A stretch of DNA of 64,000 nt, from assembly GCF_019578655.1 (NCBI RefSeq), contig NC_063259.1, forward strand, positions 23,423,277 to 23,487,276. Reading direction: 5' to 3'. Source of the DNA: Ricinus communis. Its lineage: Eukaryota > Streptophyta > Magnoliopsida > Malpighiales > Euphorbiaceae. The notes under the pieces were generated by a model. The model was not told the DNA's origin. It worked only from the letters and a program-made list of their open reading frames with translations, and did not search any database. Shown here in pieces: positions 12,703 through 25,384 of the stretch (its first letter is position 1; each line of letters starts with the position of its first letter). Position numbers and translations under genes: made by a program.

Positions 12703-15700
12703 TTACTACTCATCATCATCAACCTCATCTCTTACCTAGACATGGCCATGAAGCTGAAGATGAAAGAAGATGAAGATCTTTCTTTCTTTTATTTGTTTTT
12801 TTCTTTTCTTTTCTTTCTTGGAGGAGTGTAAATAGCTGCGGCGGTGGAGCTAGAAAATCTTCGAAACAAAATTTTGTTGTGGGATTGGCCTTCTTTAATT
12901 TAGATATATGTACACACATCGGATAGTATTAATTAAGAATCAAGTCCTTTATGTTATATGATCACATATTCTTTTCATTCTTTCCTTTCTTTTTTTCCCC
13001 TTTTATCTCTTTGTTATATTATCTTGGAATTGAATTGATGTTCTAATTGTCTTCCCTTTTTCCATGGACAAAGGAGTGTTCTGATTCTGATATACACATT
13101 CTTGTTTTTTGCTTTCTTTTTCTTTTTGGCCTAATTTATGAGCAAGGACATGGCCATGTGAAGTTTGAACCACCCTTCTGGACCACAAGCTAGCCACCAT
13201 GCATAATTGAAAAAAAAAAGAAAAGAAAAGAAAAAGAAGGTCAAAGCAAATTCTTTCTGCGGCTACTGATCCTTTTCCTTTTTGCTTTCAAACTTTTTTC
13301 TCTGCAATGTTTTAAGGAGTTCACTCTATAGTATTACAGGTCCCTGTCTGTCATTCTTAAACAGGATCATTTTCAGGATTCAAAACCGACCATCTTCATT
13401 CATTCCTAATCTGGATCACACTAGAAACTCATATCAATTGCTTATGCCAACAACTACCGCCATTCATGACCGATCACCATGTTCGAGGAATAACGTCAGA
13501 CTCATTCTGAGCATATATATATCTATGTGTGTGTGTGCGCGCTCTCTCTCATGATTACTTCTGCAGAAGCAAATCAATCTGACCAACATGCACTGCGCAA
13601 ATACTCCTTCCACTAGTATAAAAGATCACAAGAGACCCTGCTACTGCTGCATACAGATATCGAAAGGAAAAAAGAAAAATATACTACTACTACACTATTA
13701 TTCTCCCAATTTCCATTTTCTTCTCCATGTCAAAACACTCTACATTTAATTATCACTATTCTCCATCTACTGAAAGATATAACATATTAAATTCGAGTTT
13801 TCCTCTGACGTCTTCTTTTAATAATTATATATACTGACTTGAAGCATCCAAGGCCATCCTTATATTTTAGCAGGTACACTTCATGCCTAAAAAATAATAC
13901 AAGTACCAATATATTTTGGCTTAGTGGTATTAATGGGTCCGGTGAGGGAAGTCCTAATAATAGAGGAGTTTCCCAATTAAAATAAACAAATAGTTAATAT
14001 AAAGGTTATTGTAATTCATCAAATCAGTATTCAATCACTACCTTAACAATTTAACAAAAAAAGGAAAAGAAATGTTCTGCGATTTGATTTACGGACGTCT
14101 TCATTATGAATTTTGGATTATATGTATATACTTAGTCTCAATTCAAGAAGCTTAATCATAATTCTCATTTCGATTCCAAAACGATGACAATTCTGATATT
14201 CGGACTACATAAATGGTTGGGATTTGAAATTGAGATTTCACATATAAATAACAAAATAAATAGGTAAATAATATAATACCATAGATATATAATAAACACA
14301 GACATAAGTAATTATAAACAATAAAGTAAATAAAAATTGAAAAGCATTATATATATTGCCCAATTACGATTTCGAATTCTAAGTTCAGATTGCTAAAGGG
14401 TATCTGAAGAAAAAGAAAAAGAAGAAAAGAATCGACCTATGACAATCAATTAAAATAAGAATTGGCCATGTAATTGTTGAATGAGAAGGAAAGCAAAATG
14501 ATTGTGCGATGGTTTTGTCATGATCACATCATTCTATTCAACACACTTTTATTAAAGTAATTTCTTGTTATGAGATAATAGTGTTCTTATTTTATCTGAA
14601 AAATGTTCTTCATCATATGAGGTAATTTGGGCGGTCTAATAAAGTAGGAAATGACCAAAATAAAGGGCACTTACTTGGATAGAGTCAGCAGTAATATGGA
14701 CCATATCATCACGTAGGGCCATTAATCATTTGAAGTGTAATTTAATGTTCATAATTTATAGTACAATTTATTCTGTTTAATGATCGAATTATTTGCTATC
14801 TTTTAATTTCAGCCAATGCTGCATCAAAGAGTCCAAAAAGTATGAACCCAATAAAGAAAAAAAATAAAAATAGGGAGAGTCCAAAAAGTGCTTAGACCTT
14901 AAATGACTGATAAGCCTTATTGTTTAATGTTATCTATCACTTAGCTTGGTGCCAAAAGTTGTACCTAAAAGTCTTTCATTTTATTTCTTTGTAATCCCTT
15001 TGTCTGTTATGGTTAGAAGTTCTTGATAGCACATACCTGTAACATCATGGTTTTCCTATACTACTATTGTTGTACTCTACCATGCAATTTATCTTTTAAT
15101 TGTAAATAATTAGTTGGTATTATCTTAATTAGTTAATAATTTTTATATTTTTGTTAAATTATTAAATTTATATAATTCGTCTATGTCCTAATCTCGCTCT
15201 TGATTTTTTTGTGTACAACCAAACAGCATTAACATATAATTAAACCAACTTTTAACTCTAAACACATTTTCTTTGAAAAGAGAGAGAGAGAGAGGAAAGA
15301 GACATTGATAAACCCTTTTAAAAAAGGCATCCAAACAGAGCCTTTGGCGTTTGGCTCTTTGGATCATCTTGTAGCCGGTTGTGGTCAAAACTCAGTTATG
15401 TGGGGCTGACGGAATTATTGGGTTACAACCCATATTCACGTGCGCCACGTATACAGTTAGAGAAAAGAAAAAAGAAAAAAGAAAAACAATAAACAGAGAG
15501 AAAGAAAAGATGATTTTCTGCAATAATAATGATAAAGGTATGCCCTTTTGTTTCTTCTTGCACGTAAGGGAGAGGAGAGGGTTGATTTTACTCTTTGTTC
15601 TTTGCAGCAGCAATGTTGCTTTTCTCTGATGCACATAAAAGTCCTTTGAAACTGTTTATATTTCTTATGATAGACATGTCAGAAATACTATTGAAAGAAT

Positions 15701-16659
15701 AAGGGATAAGTATAAATAAAATATCTGTGATTTACCTTTTCAATAATTTTTAGATAAAAGAGAGTATATACTTCTAAATTATAATTGAAAAAAGTTAGTA
15801 CTAATTTTTTTAATAAAAAATATATAATTAAAAATTATAATAAAAAATATTTTATTATTAAAAATTTAATTTTTAAAATTTTAGTAATAATTGCTCGTAT
15901 CAATTATTATTACAATATTTGTATCTCATATTGTAAGTTTAGAGTTTAATAATTTATATTTATATTTTTTATTTATAAATTATAGTTTAAAAAGTAATTT
16001 ATTTAATGAGATTAGTTTGACCGTCAAATTAAAATTTTTATAAATTGTTAAATTTTAAATTTTAAATTTTAATTAATAGACATAGATAATTTAGAAATAA
16101 TAATTTATCAAAATAAAAATTATTGCGAATGTTTTACTATTAATATTTTTTGTTATGATCTCTCTTTACATAAAAATATAATATTATATATTTATTCTAA
16201 AAATATAATATTCATCCTTAGGTTCAAACCTCAACAAAATAAAAAAAAACATTTATTAGATTAAACTATTATAATAAATTTAGGAATGCAGCAATCTTTT
16301 AGATTGTGATTAAGAAAAAAAATAAAGGGATTCTTTTCTTTTTCCTGTTAAATTGTAATAAGTCTTAAGCAAATGTGAATTTGCTTGTTAGTAAACTGGC
16401 AGCAGGTTTAGTTTGCTAGTTATACTTTGTAATTCTTTGATTGTGATCAGAAATAAAAACACTGGGCTTTTCAAAAGACAAAAAAGGAAAAGAAAGAGGA
16501 TGATGCAGTTCAAACTGTGAGGCGGATGAAAGCTTGTCAAAAGACTCTGGAGATTCGAACGAAGAAGTTGGGAAAATTGTGAAGTGAGATTACAAACAAA
16601 CAACAAACAGTAGCTGAATTTAGCTAACATCTACTGATTCTTTTCATTCTATTGTCGGC
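12703..16659. other. Intergenic, DVL to promoter-like region
   Basis: It contains the DVL 3' region, pyrimidine-rich runs (12780-12830, 12965-13010), a strong imperfect hairpin at 15329-15364, and a very AT-rich stretch at about 15700-16200. I find no protein gene. Open frames at 13282-13554 and 15381-15634 lie in low-complexity or opposing frames and match nothing known. Confidence 0.55.
15329..15364. repeat. Imperfect inverted repeat, 12-bp stem
   Basis: ATCCAA plus AGAGCC on the left arm pair exactly with GGCTCT plus TTGGAT on the right, with a two-base AC bulge and a ten-base loop. It is GC-richer than its neighbourhood. I do not recognise it as a known miRNA. Confidence 0.5.
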
Positions 16660-16972
16660 CACATAAGACGATGCCACCTTTCACTCTGTGTCTAGTCTCA
16701 AGAAAGAAATGGGAGAAGAAGGTACGTGTGATTGGTCAAAATAGCAGCTTTTCATGAAGCCCACGTGCGCTTCCCCTAATCCTAAACCCTACCACCACCA
16801 TTCATGTCTCTTTCTTTTTTCAAATACCTAACCCTAAATTCATTCATTTACAAACCCTCTTTCTTTCTTTTTTTCTATTAGAAAAACAAACAAAGAGATG
16901 GGACCCTGAACAGGGAATTTCTCTTTCTCTTCTCTTCTCTTCTCTTCTCTTCTTCTCTCTCAATTATTGTGC
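16660..16972 (+). promoter_or_regulatory. Promoter-like region without an assigned gene
   Basis: It has a G-box CACGTG at 16762-16767, a telo-box AAACCCTA at 16784-16791, a second AACCCTAAA at 16830-16838, and a long TCTTCTC-type pyrimidine patch at 16919-16963 like those at plant transcription starts. Telo-boxes with pyrimidine patches are typical of constitutive or growth-linked promoters. No recognised gene follows; the 57-codon ORF at 16973 is the only candidate. Confidence 0.4.
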
Positions 16973-17146
16973 ATGAATGCTTTCTTTGTACACCTATCTG
17001 TCTATCTATCTATGTTAACCCCTCATTCTTATATGGTCCGCCTTTGTAGTCCAAGGTGCATCTTTCAACCTATCAAATTAATGATGTTTTTGTTTTTCCT
17101 TCTTTTTTGTTCTTCTGCTATATTTATTCTCTTTTTGTTCTTTTAA
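16973..17146 (+). CDS. Possible small ORF of 57 codons, unknown
   Basis: This is the first ATG after the pyrimidine patch. It opens a stop-free frame of 57 codons ending TAA. Its C-terminal half (residues 36-57) is almost wholly hydrophobic and Phe/Leu-rich and could form one membrane helix, but T-rich DNA gives such residues by chance. No family is recognised. The upstream promoter-like signals are the only reason to list it. A non-coding transcript is equally possible. Confidence 0.2.
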   Translation: MNAFFVHLSVYLSMLTPHSYMVRLCSPRCIFQPIKLMMFLFFLLFCSSAIFILFLFF

Positions 17147-20053
17147 TTGCATATGGTATTGGATTATAATTCCGATTCGATGCATCATTTATTAATTAAT
17201 GTGCGATTTAATACTATCGTAACGTTAATGATTTTGGACGCAGAAATTTACTTCAAATGATTTTCCTAATGATTATAAATGGAATTATGTTAGAAGTAAA
17301 TGCAGGACTAAAATCTCATCGAATGAAAAAAATATAAAATATAAAATTGATGAAAATTTAAGAATACAAGTTATATTCACCAGCAAACAAATTATTTTCT
17401 CTTGCTGTTGACCTTTACCTAACACTTTGTGGTTACTCTATCCTCGGATACTGAAATGATTAATTTGTCAATTCTGCTTAGCAATAAGTAGTTTTCACTT
17501 GGACTGTCAAAAGCTTAGCCATTCAAATGCTGATAATAACCCCATAATTAACAAGATATATATTCTTTGAAAGAAGAAGTGGCAGGAAAATCGATTCGTA
17601 GTATCACCCAAATAAAGAAGTGCCTGTATTTTCTTACAAAATGTGTACATTATTGATGTATTAGTTTATGTTAGAAGACAAACCACTCGATGCAGATAAG
17701 GTTGGTCTTAAAAATGAAAAAGAATTAGTACTAGTATAAAACTAATTAAATGACACAATATTCACATTTCACCTGCAGCAAACAAACACTTGCAAGTGGA
17801 AGACAAGTCGTTTGCTAGCATTATGTAACAATTGTCGGTTGTGGCTACATTTTTATAACAAGGCTGCTTCTTCTTTTTTCTGCTAATACCTACCCACAAA
17901 ACATGCCTGTATATCAAATTCTCAATTAATATAAGTATATACAGACGCCTGCTGTTGGGTGGTTAAGTAAGATAATCACGACCTTTGTAGCTAATGATGA
18001 GATTTAATACCCAATCATTTGGAACAAAATCGTTTTTTATTCTATACTGTAAAGATTTTTCAGAGTCAGCCTATCATTAGCACACCGGCCATCAGTTAGC
18101 AAGGATTTGAATCGAAGAGTGGTAATATCTACATGAGCATTAGTTAATGATATTTAATTAGAATTTAATTAATATGTCAATAAAATCATATGGCACTGTT
18201 GGTTTTCAACCTGATTGGTACTAGAACAGTCTCCATAATAGGATAGCGGGATTCGGATTTGAACTCCAGTTGGAATCAATTAATAAAGAAAATTAACAAA
18301 ACATATTTTGATGACATTCGTATCATGCTCTACTGAACATATAGCATGCCTACACGACATTATTATTTTATGTTCTTTGCCAATATCTTGAAGAGCTCCA
18401 TGATATGTATCATTATAATTGTGTGCTTTTGATGCTAATTTTTTCTGGGGCATTCAAGGTGATGATACAGTCAAGATTTGCAGTTTCATTTTTGTTAGAG
18501 CCAAAATATCCAGGGTGTAGAGGCCCTATCAGTCTGTTCTTTAGTTGCAGGATGGCTCCAATAAGAGGAAAAAAGATAGGGTCCTAAACTAGATATAGGA
18601 CTCTTTCATGGACAAACATAAATGCTTTTGCCATGGATTTTAAATTTTGGTTAATTGGAACAACACCCAAAAGGGTATAGGGTACCCTACTTAGTACTTA
18701 ACCAGCTAATCCCCACAACATGATGCCAAGCGGCCAGCCGAACAATTACTAGGATAAGTCTTAATCAGGCTAACCCTACAGACAATCATAGTGTTATCAA
18801 ACAGGGCAACAGGAGGAGCGACCGATGCTTGATACTTAAAGAGGAATAGGGTCTTAGCCCAGTGGTCTCTTTCTGGAGCCATCTTCAAAGCCACCTTATA
18901 CAATCTGTAATGGTTCGACAGGTTCATGAATCTTCATTCCAATCGAACCCTTTGTCTGTTCCCCTACCTTCATTGACTAATCCACTCATGCCTTGTTAGT
19001 GTTGTATATGGTGTTGACATAGCACGAATTCTTCCAATTATTTCATGGTCCACACGGTATTCTACTTTGCTTTCTAATAGTAAAATAAGAGAAGATATTG
19101 CCAGGCTAGCTTGCATACATTGCACATTTGAAGGAAAAATAAACAAGAAAATTTCATGTACATTAAAAAAAAAAATTACTACAAGAGAACTACTAAGATT
19201 TAAACTCTTACCAATGTGGTGTTAGTATTAGTAAAATGATTTGCATATTTTCTTTGAATATAGTTCTCATTTCTCAAGTTGTAATGACCCAAGCCCATCC
19301 TTATCCTTACCATTGACAAGGCAAGACACTTGTCAAGTTTTGAATGAGCAAAGATGGAGATTCTTTAATGCGCTCTAGAGGTTATATTGGCATAATGTTC
19401 ACCATTAAGCATTAGTTTTGTCCATATTCCTTAAAAGAGAAAGGAATAGAAGTAAATATATGATGAAGGGTATTGACAAAAATATGAAGGGATAAAGTGT
19501 AAATTAGCCCCTGAACTCTGCAAATCACAAAGTTTTGGGAACTAAATTGGATTTTTTAATAAAATAAATATTTAAATTAGAAACTAAAAATAATTTTTTT
19601 TTTTTTATAAAACCTATTGAAATGACTCCCACGCTGCTACTAGCACCATTAAAATAAATAAGTACCGGCATTGTTACTAAAAAATAAAGCATTAAAGCAT
19701 ATTTGTAATCCATAGCCACCACTCTCCTTAACATCAATTAAAGAAAAAATGTACTCACTGTCCCCGCAACACTCACAAATGCCTCCATCTTCATCACAAA
19801 AGAATAAACATAAAAGCCAAATGAAATCCATCACACTAATTTCATTACTTTCTCAATAAACTAATTAAGAACCTAAAATATATAACTTAATTAGATAATT
19901 AAATAAATTATAAGTAAATAATTTCATTACAAGATTATATTGAACCTGTAAAAAAAGTTAACTGGCAAAATGAGCTCGTACAATATTAAAATTTCATTTA
20001 GTTTTAACAAAATTAACTATTTTCTTCATCTGTATTAGTCGAATGACTAAATT
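17147..20053. other. Intergenic, upstream of the foldback element
   Basis: Mostly AT-rich sequence with no recognisable gene. Two things stand out: a GC-richer island at about 18440-18960, and a perfect 8-bp hairpin at 19313-19336. Frames inside the island (18405-18587 +, 18706-18927 -) match no family I know. Confidence 0.5.
18440..18960. other. Compositionally distinct island
   Basis: Base composition here is clearly more balanced than the flanks, with runs such as ccaagcggccagccgaac. Both strands carry short open frames, none recognised. It may be a decayed insertion (transposon or organelle DNA) or a conserved non-coding piece. Confidence 0.35.
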
Positions 20054-20846
20054 GATAATTTAAAATTACGATTTGATCTTTAGATTTATTATCAAATATC
20101 AAACTCGTCCAAAATTAATTTTATTATAAGTTAATTTTGATGTCTAATTAAAATGATAAACTTAGTATTTTTTTTCTTGCTCTAATTTTTATTTTTAATA
20201 TAATAAAATTCAAACAATTTAAAAACTTTAAAACTACTTATATTTATAATAATATTATTAAATTACTATATAATTTAATTTTAGTTATTAATATAAAATA
20301 GACATTTTAGTTAAAAATGTCATTCTATTATTATTTTTATTATATATTATAGTTAAACTATATAAAAAGTAAAACTTAAATTAAACAATCATGTTTTAAT
20401 CTAGTGAAATAATCTAGACACCAAATTGATAAATTCATTATCAATGAAAAGATTATGTTAATTTTGTATGTTAAAAATAATTTTTTTATTAATTATTCAA
20501 ATGAAATTAATACGAGAAAGTTTTTTATTTTTTAATATAGTTTAATTTTAATGTTTAGTAAAAATAATAACTTATAATTATTTATTTTATTTAAAAATCT
20601 AAAAATTAAACTACATTGTAATTTAATAATATTAAATAAAAATAAATATTTTTAATATGTTTATATTTTCTTAGAATTAGATTATACTAAAAGATATAAA
20701 CAAATAAAATATATTATTTTAATTAAACACTAAAATTAACTTGTATTAAATCTAAAATTTTATTATAATTTGATAATAAAATTAATTTTAAATAAATTTA
20801 ATTATTTAATAATAAATTCAAAAATTAAATTATAATCTTAAATTAC
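20054..20846. mobile_element. AT-rich foldback (MITE-like) element with long terminal inverted repeats
   Basis: Sequence from about 20054 to 20160 reappears in reverse complement at about 20730-20846. Shared stretches include TTTAATTA-ACA-C/T-AAAATTAACTT, AAAATTAATTTT and the terminal GATAATTTAAAATTACGATTT versus GTAATTTAAGATTATAATTT. The interior is more than 80% AT and has no ORF. Arms of 110-120 bp around a non-coding core suggest a non-autonomous DNA transposon. I could not identify a target duplication or a superfamily. Confidence 0.55.
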
Positions 20847-21349
20847 GAGTAACAAAAAGAGTGGTTAGAAAAATTTTAATATAATAAAAAAAATTACAGT
20901 AACTAAATCATATATTAAGCTTAAAAACATGGACAAAGAGTACTTAACCCTTGTATATAAATTCATGTATATATAATCTTCATATTTATAGTGAAGTTTC
21001 TTGCTTCGTCTTGACCCGAAAGAATGACTGCAAACAGATGTTCAAGTGTTCTTTTTTTCTTTTGAAAAATGCACTTAAAATCCATTAGCATTATGCCGTA
21101 GAACCAAGAGTACTACAAAATCAGTGAAAAGACTTAAGTGTTGGTTGAAGCCTTCTACAACCTTAATACATTCTCTAGCATAAGCACAACTTTAATTACA
21201 GCTTGGATTGTGAGCACAATTACTTTGCCATCCTGAATCACAGATAGAGTTTCCATCAAAATAATTCAGTTTCAAAAGCAAAAGCAGGCGAAGTAATGAA
21301 AAAGAGCTGCACAAAATGATATTTACTGCCATGATCCAGTTTAAGTCGC

Positions 21350-24300
21350 TCAGTCAATCGTCTTCCCACCACCCCATGCAATAAAGCTTTCTTGTGATCC
21401 AAATTCCTACAAAAGCATAGCCAATTGCATTAACACTAGGGAAAAAGAAGCAATAGTAAGAAAGGGTTTAATGCTGAAGGCGAAAGATAAACATGCAAAA
21501 CAGAACATACAAGCTGACTTAATCTGAAATCTGGAGGTGTATCGAGTTCTATGTTAGCCGGATCAAGTACTAGATTCTGGCACTCCTCAAGATCCTTCTT
21601 TAAATCCTCCGGTCCTAACCGCGCATAATCAGCAAGGCAGGGCTTGCCGTTGGCCCTCCCATTCCCACTTTCGTACCTGTTAGGAGATTGGCTTTGAAGG
21701 AACTCATCACACAAAGATAGGGCTCCCACGAGCTGTTGTGAATCCAACAGATTTTGTGACTCACTGTCCCACCATTTCTGATTTTCCTCAACACAGTCAT
21801 CATTATTCTCCATCATCTCATTAGTATTTTCTGTCTTCAATTGATCATCATAAGAGGGATTTTCACGTTCAGGTTGCACCTGGATTTCTGCATGTTCCAT
21901 CCCAGGATGCTTTAGGAAAAAAAAAAAAGGAATATCATAGATGTCAGTATCTCCTTTTGACATGAGCAAATGGATATAAAATATAAAGAGCATATGATCT
22001 CTGAACTAACTCGCAGCAAATTCTGTGTCAATAACAGCACATCATATAGCCCTACTGAGCAAAATAGCCTTAATCACAGTAAATGGACAAACACAGCATA
22101 ATTTTGTCAGAGAAAACAAAACAAAAACAAAAACAAAAAAAATAAAAATAAAAATAACAAAATAAGGAAATATTTTGTGGAAGGTAGTTGCAGAGAACAA
22201 GCTCCCAAATTTGGATTTGTTCATGAAATCAAGATAGTGGAAAATGATCATATCTTTAGGCTGCAAGGAAGGAAATAGAGAAGAGAAGAGGTTTTACCTG
22301 AGCGTGGTCTGTGCAAATATTGGGAATTGTAGACTCTTTACCCAAATCAAGATCCGGACATCGCCTTTCAATACTTGGAGGTTCAGGAGTCACAGATACT
22401 GGTGTGACTGGATCAACTTTTGCAATCACAGGATCAATATTTTCAAACAAATCATCTTCAGTTTTGTCACCCTTGTTAATATGTTGCTGCTGATAAAATA
22501 TCTTGGAAACTACATAATCCCCCTCCCTCTCATCATCACCTGTCCCCAAGTGATATTGATGCATAACCCAATTTGTTTTCTCAGCTTTGCCTCCTCTGAC
22601 TGTGCTCATGTACAGTACCATAATTTTCTTGCAACCCCTCTGAACTCCATCCAACAGCACTGGTTTATTCCTTCCAGTCTTGTGCCAGCGGACATCACCC
22701 AAATCATCGCCTTGAATCTTTCGACGCTTTCGAGTCCCAGTGTTGTAAGCCTTGATTGCTCTGTGAAAGAAGTGAGATACACTTCCATCCTGCCTAACAC
22801 CTAAAATTTACAAATTTAGAAGTAGAACTAAATCAAAGATGGTTAGAGCTCAAATTAGAGAATCAAGTTGAACTTCTGGCTCTAACCTGGTAGATTCTGA
22901 GGATGGGTATAACAGATCCCATCATCCTTGTTAACAGTAGGAATGAACTCATTAATAAAGGGGTGAGGTTCAAAACCGCCTGCACCAACTTTTGCAAGTA
23001 AATGCCAAATAATTTCTTGATCAGTCGGATCAAATTTCACACCTTTGGGTAATCCAGGCCACTGTTGAGTAACCTGCAAACAGGAAGGTTGTAAGAAATT
23101 AAATTTCCATGGCATATTTGTGCTATACAGATATTACAATAAAACATAAGAAAGTGCCAGAAAAACAATAGAATTATTGATAGATATATTTTAGAAGTGC
23201 ATGGGGACATGCATAGTTCATAGAATTTACTAACTCAGCGGCATCCAAAGATCCCGATTACACATAATATTAGTTGCTGTAAAAACTAAAGGAAAAGAGA
23301 AAGGGTAAAAAAAGATTAAGACTATGCTAGAACATTAAAGACTTCAAGTTCTCTTTGCAATGAATACATCTTTGATAAGATACATCTGCTGCAAAAATCT
23401 AAAAATAGTGAGATGGAGCGTAATACTTTCTTTTTGATAGATGTTGCAGGTTTGCTGTAATCCTAAAAGAACTAACAAAAATATTTTTAGTACAATAGTC
23501 AAATCTGCAATCCTATGGCAAGTGTTTAAGGTCCAATTTCTAATGATAAAAATCAACTCATATTCCTTGGTATACCCCTACAGAAAAAATAAAACAAGGC
23601 AAACAACTCTACTTCCTGTGAAGCACAAATTGTAAAATAATGGCCTGGATAATTATAGCCTTGAGAAAGGTTTGCCACTCCAAGATATTAATGAGTAAAT
23701 TACAAAATAATGAAGAAGCAAATTTAACCAATAAATAGGATAAGTTAGAAATCATACATCAGCGTTGTCAATAACATGTTGGCATTTCGGGCAAGGTTTA
23801 GATGGATTGCTCTGCCATATCACCTTTTCAGGATTTGCTGCACTTTTGATTTTCGTTGCAAATCTATTCCCATCAACCAACCATGATGGTCTGCAAAAAT
23901 TAAACATGTCACTAAGTTCTATGGCAGCGGAAAATAATGTACTTATTCACCAATGTATAGAACGAAAGTAATTTAATCAGATATCCTTTTATCATAGTTT
24001 CAGGTGCAGGTGAAGTAATGACTAATACATATAAACAAGATTGAGAATAGAAATGATTTAAAAGCACCATATGTGTTATGAAAGTAAAGCCCAATATGAA
24101 AATAACCAAATATTCAGATCACCTATAACCATCAGGATATATAAACTTCATAAAATCAAAATGGAAAGTAGCCGAATAAATAAATTCTTTAACCCATGGC
24201 CACCAACTAAACTCAACCATAAGCATTCTAGCGAGCATGCACCATAACTAAAAGCTACTTCAGCTAAATTGCAATTTGTGAAACGTAAACTGGAGCAGGA

Positions 24301-25076
24301 AATAAATGGGATAGTTCTTCAAATCGTAGACAACTAATGGTAACCATATGAGAGTATTTTTTTCTTGCACCACTGATCCTAACCACACTTACGTTCTTCA
24401 AAGTTCACTCAAATAACATATATTGTATCTCAAGCTCAAGGTTGAGCTTAAAAGTTCTGAACTTTCTTGATACAACAGCAGCAAACAGGAAGTTGAATTA
24501 GTTAACTCCCAACTATCTCTATGAGATCACATAAGTTTTAGCACAAGGTACATGCACAAAAGCTTTAAGGTGCAAACATTGCAATTGGATATACATCTCC
24601 CAACATTACCCTCCAGAAACAAAAAGAGAAAAAAAAAACCCACATTCATGGGATACCCATTGCAAAGAGAATCAACTTAGCAGTACAACAGTGACTGACA
24701 ACAAAACTGAAACTGTTATACTCAAACCAGAATCAACACTAAAAAGGTTAGTTCTTTCCGCTTCACTAGGTTACAGTATTCAGCCATGGCTATCAAAGAC
24801 AAGAACAAAATGCGTTAAGACCAACACACACACACACAATTTACACAACTAGCCAGATGATCTTTCGTGCCAAACTTGAATTAGAGCAGCAAATGATGGC
24901 TAAATATGAAAAGGGTAAGTATAAAAGTAGTATCTTTATTGAAACTAAGAAAAAACCAGGTGAGAAATGAGTATCCACAATACAAAGACTCAATATGATT
25001 TTTCTAAATGGACAATAAAGAATGAGAAAGGGAAAGGGAGGGGGAAAGGGAAAGAGACAGATTATTACCCAGCCAT
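21350..25076 (-). CDS. SOG1: NAC transcription factor SOG1 (DNA-damage response)
   Basis: SOG1 is the plant master regulator of the DNA-damage response, activated when ATM (or ATR) phosphorylates its C-terminal SQ sites. Coding exons in order: 25069-25076 (only 8 bases), 23758-23890, 22887-23073, 22298-22800, 21511-21909, 21350-21406; 428 residues (Arabidopsis, about 449). An N-terminal extension with CPKC (37-40) precedes the NAC domain, which begins at [14 protein letters not shown] and runs through [13 protein letters not shown] and [12 protein letters not shown] to [11 protein letters not shown]. The acidic C-terminus has SQ motifs at Ser328, 334, 350, 408 and 414, the same spacing as Arabidopsis Ser350/356/372/430/436, and ends [18 protein letters not shown]. 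The first intron is about 1.2 kb and leaves only Met-Ala and part of Gly in exon 1. ANAC044/ANAC085-type paralogs are less likely because all five SQ sites are present. Confidence 0.95.
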
Positions 25077-25353
25077 AAGAGAAGCAGAAAATTTTGGTGA
25101 TTGATCAAGGAATCCAGAGACTCAAAACCGCATGTACCAATCTCCTTTTCTATGATTCTTTGAATCTTAAAAAAAGAAAAAAACAAAAAACAAATGGGTA
25201 TTGATTATTGACTCTCAAGTCTTTATTTCTTTTACTTCATTTTATGACTTTTTGAGTTTGAAACCGTGTCTTACTGTTCTTCTTTGAGATGAGAGGGGCA
25301 TTAGGAAAATTACCGAAAAAGAAAATTAACGAATAAAAAAAATAATAAAATAG

Positions 25354-25384
<31 letters not shown>

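Noticed and set aside
22244..22804. 186-codon plus-strand frame
   Set aside because: It is the complement of the SOG1 NAC exon at 22298-22800.
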